DNA from: CAZQSL01 sp964595945
GTDB taxonomy: Bacteria > UBP15 > UBA6099 > JAJRTR01
Length of the DNA stretch: 14,879 bases
Direction of reading: 5' to 3'
Assembly (NCBI GenBank): GCA_964595945.1
Contig: CAZQSL010000094.1
Location: forward strand, 1-14,879
Shown one piece after another: positions 14,101 through 14,879 of this stretch. Position numbers and translations under genes: made by a program. The notes under the pieces are model-generated. The model saw only the letters and a list, made by a program, of their open reading frames with translations, made no database searches and was not told the origin of the DNA. Positions within the stretch are counted from its first letter, which is position 1. Every line of letters begins with the position of its first letter.

Positions 14101-14879
14101 CTGGACGCAAGTGCCCGCTACACGGACCACATACACAGCTACTGGGCTTTCTCTCATGGATGGCACCACCTGCTATGCCTCAGTCATCGCTGTCAACAAC
14201 ATAGGACTCAGATCGGCTACAGCCACGACTGATGGTGTCACTGTCGACACATTGGCGCCCGCCGTCGAAATTTCTTCACCACTGGACAATGCCCGGTACA
14301 CATCCGGGGTCATCGACATCACAGGGGTATTGACCGATGCCACGCCTGTTTCATGGTCGATCGCCTATGGCACCGGTACGGCGCCGGTCGTCTGGAAAGA
14401 AATCGCGACTGGGGCCGCATCCGTACAAACCCCATCCACTCTCGCCTCATGGGATGCCACGACACTCGCCGGCAGCTACACAGTCCGCATCACCGCCACA
14501 GACGCGGCCGCCCGTGTCACCAGCATCTATCGTTCGATATCCATTTCGACATCGACCATTATTTCAGGGACATTCCCTCACCACAAATGGATACTCGCCG
14601 GAATGCCTGTCAACCCTTCACCCGCCGATGTCCTGTCAGTATTCGGCAACAGCGAGTACAAACTGTACAGTTGGGACCCCTCCCGCGACGAAGACGCGGT
14701 CATGTCGAAGTACTACGTACCGCATTCGTTAGCACCTGGCATGGCATTCTGGATAAAGACATACGGCGATTCGGACTTCGCATATACATTCCCGGCTGAT
14801 ATCGCCGATACTACTTCGGAGGCAGCCATCAGTCTTTCAGCCGGATGGAACATGATTTCGGCGCCATACAACAGGGCAT
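2030..14879 (+). CDS. Giant secreted multidomain protein with five beta-propellers and an Ig-like rod (3' end missing)
   Basis: I translated the frame codon by codon from ATG 2030 to the window edge: 4,283 complete codons and no stop, so the full protein is larger still. Order: signal peptide (1-26); Asp-box seven-bladed propeller (about 38-371); one Cys module (372-467); LVIVD propeller A (468-754); three Cys modules (755-1030); propeller B (1031-1342); three Cys modules (1343-1630); propeller C (1631-1924); two Cys modules (1925-2114); propeller D (2115-2412); one Cys module (2413-2512); Ig-like domain (2513-2621); carboxypeptidase-regulatory-like array (2622-3364); adhesin-type repeats (3365-3844); Big_1-like domain (3845-3964); FnIII-like and Ig-like domains; and a W-rich GWNMIS domain cut by the edge. 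The many paired cysteines and the signal peptide place it outside the cytoplasm. No catalytic motif was recognised. The likely role is binding or adhesion; the ligand is unknown. It is transcribed alone as far as the window shows. Confidence 0.93.
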   Translation, partial: MKRFAIIALTMVIAVTAIIIGESTTAFGGSTSGGSVGNWLTVYDSFTVSEVTAVTCSDNGMICLAAGTDVDSYGTVLSSTDSGVNWNVAYSGSDISVIEGIACSGDFSTCLISGFDAENTGAVMKTSDYGVSWERVFTSGEQLLNSLSCTSDMVVCYAVGASVTGSGGYITKTANGGLDWSTVYSSAGTALISRIDCTSDGTACYAAGRDSSGPDVSAGKGVVLKTADSGSSWNIVYTSVSDHGVMDVECSLDGVSCYVAGYDADNYGVILKSTNSGTDWVTIYNSTATYSFTAISCNDDATACLVAGDNGAGYGQILKTEDSGGDWSPIHQADGIETLTSVACSGNMRMCYAGGYYAMEGNLGEILKYRVPVAMNNISPPDNHVLEMPVTTITFTTDVNASCRFGFYSEDSYDGMYNDCDITGDKSHSCYFSELSTSSTNTIYLACAYEDGYFAPAEQNAVVNYTVKGNVGGIGTAGNATSIDVSGNYAYVAAGSGLEVFDITDPANPAAVVSVPMSEAKNVVVTGDYAYVADGVGGFKILDFTDHANPAIAGSIVPIEVDVSALAVSGGYAYVIYQGIDMQSVDISNPASPSIIGTFSVTDTSIFDIHIDNGRAYLATGQGVYIIDLSSPGSPAQIGSISLQSASAVYAEGNYAYVAESAVLKIVDVSSPGTPSILAQVSLEGNGVRIRKSGNYLFVGTDGGGINVIDVSDPSNPEYVSIVDYGSSFYGLALSGGYAYLADYVQGLKIVKAIATDISGITPPDGSANHANGAVKFSTGDDALCRWSTEDVHYDVMENSCDGMGTKSQSCELFDLEEGPATIFFSCINAIGITSVTQSVAYAIDNTIPSISGISPRAGYINTTSPIVTFTTDEATSCKWGMSETAYDQMTDMCGSGTTSQSCPVTGIPMTPGAALFIACIDVAGNESSVSVQYMLDFVTPSLSGFSPADGATLTTANPVVTFDVTELSRCRWTLDGALYDAMPNYCTPVGANRQECFVAGLPDGNTQVSFACSDSAGNVTPDTLLGYVAPKTTSHLVSTNYTPVPGYSVSLQAVSGDYAYVASDDYGISIIDISDPGNPQIVSSITDTTFVTSMYVTSDGILYFTDGNNDKTLRVYDVSSPSAPSLSGFISISDYTTIPTGMALSGNSLYITMRHGESSYKRMLVIDVADPANLSILTVYDTESMPLSIDIAGSYAYIGEDSENGTGVIEVVDITNPASLLHVASLAAPEPVSHLRNAGGYLYAAANSAGILIYQLSDPRNPSLAATYATASVSFYGVHPYGRYAYVFTDSLSVHVLDITAPATPQLVGSYPTSSTEYSIFAQGNNVYSGNYSEYQVFYQAPPSVVTISPEVESTVTAATQTITFTTDIDATCKWSETSDLYETMTAMTDDGTATLSHTFEMGGIVDGPNVAYIACMDANGYTGATGTNARISLTGARPPVKSVFVPPSDSTVSTTSLLVTFATNEGATCDWRITGDYGYGVDSNPCSSADAVHTCLISGLTANATNTVYFACRDVDENADTAESNTHYSIYVDATPPEIQNISPAGGTAIESGNMLMTFTTSKPATCKWALESSAYSGMADYCVRTPGGMGQECRVSGLSKGPNNVSLACVDNFGNEGVTITQSYTVTSGVTTNLAVSATRDTASDAQAIYVNGNYAYIADYGDGLRIFDVSNPSAPVEAGYYDTPGSSRAVYVVGNHAYVGDAGGGFVIIDIANPAAPMHVSTLDTPDEPRGVFVSGSYAYVADEDSGALLVDISNPAMPFTVSSIPGGIAYGVYVAGQYLYVAFGSSGLKIYDISNPVIPVLTGAYDTPDYSYGVYVKGNYAYVADGASGLVVINVADPYNPVFAGVLDTPSTAYGVFVAGTYAYISDQSGGLRIADVSNPASPTLKTSYTTTDRFLSAYVSGSIVYAAEGGNGLKILTPVIPVVSSISPATASVITTSSASVTFDTDVPAICKWSLTDDLFDDMPNNCGALDTTHACAVEGLAANATNSVYFACSDADGYTGATSTNAIVTYYVDQACPEIISVSPMSGSVVESGNAVVRVSTSEESMCKWGLSSAPLSSMVNHCTPDLTGVNICHVSGLDTGTATVYVICGDKSGNEMPVPEEIVYVVNLPATPHLRQIASAPTGGSLRGIHISGNLSYEAAGSGVFQIRDITDPANPVIIGNYNGMTNAQNVHVAGNYAFVADDTTGLKIIDVSDPSNPAFTGNAALPSQALGVYQQGRHAYVAAWDAGLQIVDVSDPANPSITGSVALGGNAWDVTIAGKYAYVANGSEGLKIVDISDPANPVVTGTYDTAGTAEGVYLFGNYAYVADADSGIAVINIADPANPYLAGMYDTPGSAFDIYVSGSFAYVGDSAAGLQIVDISDPAAPVSAAAYDTDDVAAGVFAAGKHVYVADGAAGLIVFSTTHPTLTDWTPQDASVVASSTVSVSFTSDVDADCKWSRDNVDYTVMPGSNLCSSVANASGTAAINCVISGLDAGFNNLYFACADKYGYFGDLASNQALTLVYDSEGPTVTDNQNGDLVYHSTDPGAVYDVDFHDALSLLDRVQYTVWSGPDVTGTEIMAWTDIATEIATHSYTSDWGVDFSAIATGTNYVSVRAYDVLGNYSTLQDVFYVRKGEPSGTAMYVVAVRDELGNSVPGSTLHYFCEDTNYVCIPDEACDGLYSAYCYDGDASCDVDGLVNGVIALSGDVLSMPEPGCDTNGEALALKVVHDGYVTANVSAGAFSLAALNIPATASLQFGYKMTALYNDAGDQILDAAVYMGDDFTAECKVSGGEYYCPVSLQSFSPSLKIDVPGYVESFTFPFETIRSRGNDPQVISSDSPVVNFAFAVNAGDVVDESGQTLPLSSAIVDVCPDAACVSTSTAIIRLYNEGETLGIAPSATGAIYFRLTVPGYVPVIAQSQYANESASPEAQTNVEFSATDAVRFPLKVIVGTETGAIPFLADGDEADINSFTAITYNGNAPDAISDSSVMESQLTGGYLTYGKPVYYWTTSEDTTAPVSIVLPGYVSAATTNTALSNVSVSASTQTVITLGSTSAPAASIPAGSEVTLTGLQYLFRMQIADFIGSSIPPESGSITLCEYMPTAVDPVNSTLFWAVAPASCSLDASVDGYLPVRTGNPGAFDSITLPQGSRQTSVILGEYSPLVSLAAGTVNYAAGFTPNTRIVLTDEFDSVPSSPVAVFISADFYTTTGPYIDGSESDADGMADGIISIPLIEPSGDIPATVFQASAAADGYLTSTFTLGSVSDTSVLSASTTLLLNTSVQVSDQASSAIAGLTRSNMLFKNAGGTVVEPIHYTGSPDIPGLYKFALPTASFDLSGGFVSVVDVDINGDIHKDYANSEPVNCTPSSETPAECEVVLFPATDYIAVSATAPVIIAGTPTSIDVSVFDSSGHPVTTGPDSYATLTITLAGGAASSSKDISSTTCANVPDVSGNADTSIVCQLSGGTATIAVSDTLASDVPLTLVPSAQAGNSWPNLFASSTVAVFTVTHSAVDHFALSLYSPQINNSPFTGANTLTALDRYDNVVTGFDASSDMVTIVSDSERYELTGLGSGNLDVLDRPNDFTDGIAILDTMVYTGAAGTYSFTATAVSGASGASGMVAIGHGALDHFAFDLSSPQTIGIPFATGTLSALDISGNPVTGFDAGAGMVTVTASGNGTVTGLGTGGMNHIDRTMDFTSGVASLASMVYSGDPGIVIFSAINSAATATGTSTPVTLGIQPATRFALSTEHDGMETAGVPFAIVVTALNNMSATDTSFVSDTLAFTTSATASPAGVEPFLPAPASYTFSNGVAIIPGVIFANSSETPAISVSGATITGNSDPITILTASLASVATTTSSPDPSQPTGYRYDQAALLEGVEYPILRYPYTDSVNRLAANGTDSGTISVKAIDTCGNPFAGGIVTISSSYNGISFPFATATALTDGSASFSFTATANENVTATITVMVDGIPYGAPFEIFLKNPDATAPSDIETIIDGISSDLSYVATPDTLTATWSASSDPETGIAHYLFAIGTTAGAADVVDWTQVPATRTTYTATGLSLMDGTTCYASVIAVNNIGLRSATATTDGVTVDTLAPAVEISSPLDNARYTSGVIDITGVLTDATPVSWSIAYGTGTAPVVWKEIATGAASVQTPSTLASWDATTLAGSYTVRITATDAAARVTSIYRSISISTSTIISGTFPHHKWILAGMPVNPSPADVLSVFGNSEYKLYSWDPSRDEDAVMSKYYVPHSLAPGMAFWIKTYGDSDFAYTFPADIADTTSEAAISLSAGWNMISAPYNRA
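2141..3142 (+). repeat. Seven-bladed Asp-box (BNR/YCF48-like) propeller with C-x6-C in every blade
   Basis: Seven repeats of about 45 residues are present (protein residues 38-371). Six carry an Asp box of the form S/T-x-D/N-x-G-x-x-W: STDSGVNW, TSDYGVSW, TANGGLDW, TADSGSSW, STNSGTDW and TEDSGGDW. Every repeat also has two cysteines exactly six residues apart, before a [AV]-G turn. The seventh repeat stops after GEILKY and lacks the final strand with its W. The missing strand is supplied by the N-terminal NWLTVYDS, which looks like the WxxVY strand after each Asp box, so the ring closes by the usual velcro. Asp boxes occur in sialidases, sortilins and YCF48-like proteins; no sialidase catalytic residues were seen, so this is taken as a structural or binding propeller. 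Confidence 0.85.
3143..3430 (+). repeat. Cys module 1 (Ig/FnIII-like, four cysteines)
   Basis: This is a beta-rich module of about 95 residues linking the Asp-box propeller to LVIVD propeller A. Its signature is ISPP, then ITFTTDVNASCRFG (first Cys at residue 403), a Y..MYNDC segment, HSC, and IYLACAYEDGY. Cysteines 1 and 4 match the C[RK][WY] and AC.D positions of a known Ig-like module type of bacterial surface proteins. Cysteines 2 and 3 are extra and probably pair with each other. Confidence 0.7.
3431..4291 (+). repeat. LVIVD propeller A (seven repeats)
   Basis: Seven LVIVD-type repeats of about 40 residues are seen, each with a [VI]xGxYAYVA strand, a turn, a GL.I.D strand and a [ST][DNS]P..P loop. 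The seventh ends at GLKIVKAI without the DP..P strand. Repeats are degenerate: the third reads GIDMQSVDIS and the sixth has SGNYLFVGT. LVIVD repeats (Pfam family of about 42 residues) are considered beta-propeller blades, and seven copies fit a full ring. No enzyme activity is implied. Confidence 0.85.
4292..5119 (+). repeat. Cys modules 2-4
   Basis: Three tandem copies occur, with first cysteines at protein residues 785, 878 and 971 (exactly 93 residues apart each time). Motifs: CRWST with NSCDG, QSCEL and FFSC; CKWGM with DMCGS, QSCPV and FIACIDVAGN; CRWTL with NYCTP, QECFV and SFACSDSAGN. All have four cysteines. The third, just before propeller B, ends in the SAGN type of loop seen in the other modules that precede a propeller. 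Confidence 0.75.
5120..6055 (+). repeat. LVIVD propeller B (seven divergent repeats)
   Basis: Seven repeats are again countable, but this is the least regular propeller, with longer loops (for example TDGNNDKTLRV and MRHGESSYKRM). Clear repeats are GDYAYVAS with ISIIDISDPGNP, GSYAYIGE with IEVVDITNPAS, GGYLYAAA with ILIYQLSDPRNP, and GRYAYVFT with VHVLDITAPATP. The last blade ends at YQVFYQA without the DP..P part, and the first strand of the domain (SHLVSTNY) can complete the ring. Confidence 0.78.
6056..6919 (+). repeat. Cys modules 5-7
   Basis: Three copies, with first cysteines at residues 1374, 1471 and 1569. Module 5 keeps CKWS and IACMDANGY but has T in place of cysteine 2 (MTAMTDD) and T in place of cysteine 3 (SHTFE): both middle cysteines are lost together. 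Modules 6 (CDWR, NPCSS, HTCLI, FACRD) and 7 (CKWA, DYCVR, QECRV, LACVDNFGN) have all four. Module 6 begins the block that is repeated at 7802. Confidence 0.75.
6920..7801 (+). repeat. LVIVD propeller C (seven regular repeats)
   Basis: Seven well-kept repeats of about 40 residues share the pattern YGV[YF]V.G.YAYVAD..SGL.I.D[VI]SNP..P, and several carry a DTP loop (YDTPGSS, LDTPDEP, YDTPDYS, LDTPSTA) at the same place. The last repeat, ending GLKILTP, lacks the NP..P strand. The domain starts with TNLAVSATRDTAS, which resembles the missing strand and suggests ring closure. Confidence 0.88.
7802..8371 (+). repeat. Cys modules 8-9
   Basis: First cysteines are at residues 1957 and 2054. Module 8 (CKWSLTDDLF, NNCGA, HACAV, FACSDADGYTGAT) shares its GYTGAT tail with module 5 and its ANAT..VYFAC strand with module 6. 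Module 9 (CKWGL, NHCTP, NICHV, VICGDKSGN) is closest to module 7 and has one extra cysteine in its lead-in (ACPEI). Confidence 0.75.
8372..9265 (+). repeat. LVIVD propeller D (seven regular repeats)
   Basis: Seven repeats, the closest of all to the family pattern: GLKIIDVSDPSNP, GLQIVDVSDPANP, GLKIVDISDPANP, GIAVINIADPANP and GLQIVDISDPAAP. The first has an unusual SGNLSYEAAG in place of YAYVA. The last ends at GLIVFSTTHP. The N-terminal strand PHLRQIASAP can complete the last blade. Because these codons rarely read TTA, CTA or TCA, the antisense frame is also open for over 1 kb; that is a by-product and not a gene. Confidence 0.88.
9266..9565 (+). repeat. Cys module 10
   Basis: This is the last copy of the module family, with its first Cys at residue 2443 (CKWS). 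It also has SNLCSS, INCVI and YFACADKYGY. The stretch between cysteines 2 and 3 is 13 residues against 8-10 in the other copies. A perfect 8-bp inverted repeat lies at 9399-9418, at the start of this longer loop. Confidence 0.75.
9566..9892 (+). other. Ig-like domain joining propeller head to rod
   Basis: Residues 2513-2621 contain SEGPTVTDN, a middle part with three aromatic beta strands, and the ending NYVSVRAYDVLGNYST, the typical last strands of bacterial Ig-like domains (xVxAxDxxGN). It marks the change from propellers to the extended C-terminal part. Confidence 0.55.
9893..12121 (+). repeat. Array of carboxypeptidase-regulatory-like domains with GY[VL] motif
   Basis: Residues 2622-3364 contain repeated units of about 82-123 residues. 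Each ends in a strand with the motif [VLA]-x-G-[YF]-[VL]: DGYVTANV, PGYVESF, PGYVPVIA, PGYVSAAT, DGYLPVRT, DGYLTSTF and GGFVSVV, with the glycine at residues 2718, 2800, 2898, 3011, 3115, 3238 and 3324. The pattern (V.D..G..V.GA....... then GY) is that of carboxypeptidase-regulatory-like beta-sandwich domains, common in surface stalks. Several units carry a cysteine pair. DSDADG-type acidic loops at 3203-3211 and DVDINGDIHKD at 3330-3340 could bind calcium. Boundaries of single units are approximate. Confidence 0.6.
12122..13561 (+). repeat. Adhesin-type Ig-like repeats of about 113 residues
   Basis: Residues 3365-3844 hold about four tandem units. Two begin with DHFA[LF] (F at 3500 and 3614) and a third with ATRFALS (F at 3727), so the period is 113-114 residues. 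Each continues with a [TV].TALD..GN.VTGFDA or similar strand and an L..MVY.G...F.A ending. The first unit (about 3370-3480) is more distant and has a Cys pair (TTCAN, IVCQL). Similar repeats occur in long bacterial surface adhesins; their role is to form a rod. Confidence 0.6.
13562..13921 (+). other. Big_1 (invasin-like) Ig domain
   Basis: Residues 3845-3964 show the pattern LAANGTDSGTISVKAIDTCG followed by NPFAGGIVTI, a TDGSASFSF strand and a TATITV end. This is the layout of bacterial Ig-like domain group 1, known from invasin and intimin. A single copy is seen. Confidence 0.6.
13922..14572 (+). other. FnIII-like domain followed by Ig-like domain
   Basis: The first half (to about 14260) contains LTATWSASSDPETGIAHYLF, then the TTYTATGLSLMDGTTCYASV strand and VNNIGLRS, a fibronectin type III pattern (W...D..GI..Y, then Y...V.A.N..G). 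The second half contains VEISSPLDNARYTSGVIDIT, a W-rich middle (VSWSIAYG, VVWKEI) and TTLAGSYTVRITATDAA, the ending of Ig-like domains found in secreted bacterial proteins. Confidence 0.6.
14573..14879 (+). other. C-terminal W-rich domain with GWNMIS motif (cut by window edge)
   Basis: The segment HKWILAGMPVNPSP, then YKLYSWDPSRDED and LAPGMAFWIKTYG, then LSAGWNMISAPYN, matches a domain type seen near the C-terminus of many large secreted bacterial proteins (a first KWxLxGxP half and a second GWNxIxxP half). The window ends within the second half, at residue 4283. Any anchor or sorting signal would follow outside the window. Confidence 0.5.

Overview
The window looks like a bacterial chromosome segment of moderately high GC. 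The left 1.2 kb holds two ordinary, divergently oriented enzyme genes. The rest is an 832-bp gap with no recognisable gene, followed by one gigantic secreted, multidomain protein whose reading frame stays open from position 2030 to the right edge (12,850 nt, 4,283 complete codons, no stop). Lineage cannot be fixed from this sequence. The protein types (LVIVD-repeat propellers, Asp-box propellers, Ig-like rods, GWNMIS-type C-terminal domain) are those I associate with free-living Gram-negative or candidate-phylum bacteria, for example deltaproteobacterial relatives, but that is a guess.

Layout: (1) minus strand, 390 down to 1 and off the left edge: N-terminal 130 residues of a radical SAM protein with the CxxxCxxC cluster motif. 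(2) A short divergent intergenic space with a TATAAT box on the minus strand. (3) Plus strand 474-1196: a sugar-nucleotide-type nucleotidyltransferase. (4) 1197-2029: no supported gene, an AT-rich stretch around 1535-1665, and a perfect 18-bp palindrome at 1984-2001 close to the next start codon. (5) Plus strand 2030 to beyond 14879: the giant surface protein.

The giant protein has a signal peptide, then a head region of five beta-propellers, each with seven blades. The first is an Asp-box (BNR) propeller whose blades all carry C-x6-C. The other four are built of LVIVD repeats. The propellers are separated by 1, 3, 3 and 2 copies of a roughly 95-residue cysteine-bearing Ig/FnIII-like module, and a tenth copy follows the last propeller. 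Spacing of landmarks shows that part of this region arose by duplication of blocks (modules plus propeller) with a period of about 1,458 nt.

From about 9,570 onward the protein becomes a rod: an Ig-like domain, an array of carboxypeptidase-regulatory-like domains marked by GY[VL] motifs, adhesin-type repeats of about 113 residues, an invasin-like (Big_1) domain, an FnIII-like domain, another Ig-like domain, and the start of a W-rich 'GWNMIS' domain where the window stops. The whole reads as an oxidised, extracellular adhesin or stalk-like protein. Its ligand is unknown, and its anchoring or secretion signal, if C-terminal, lies outside the window. I see no functional link between the two enzyme genes and the giant gene.
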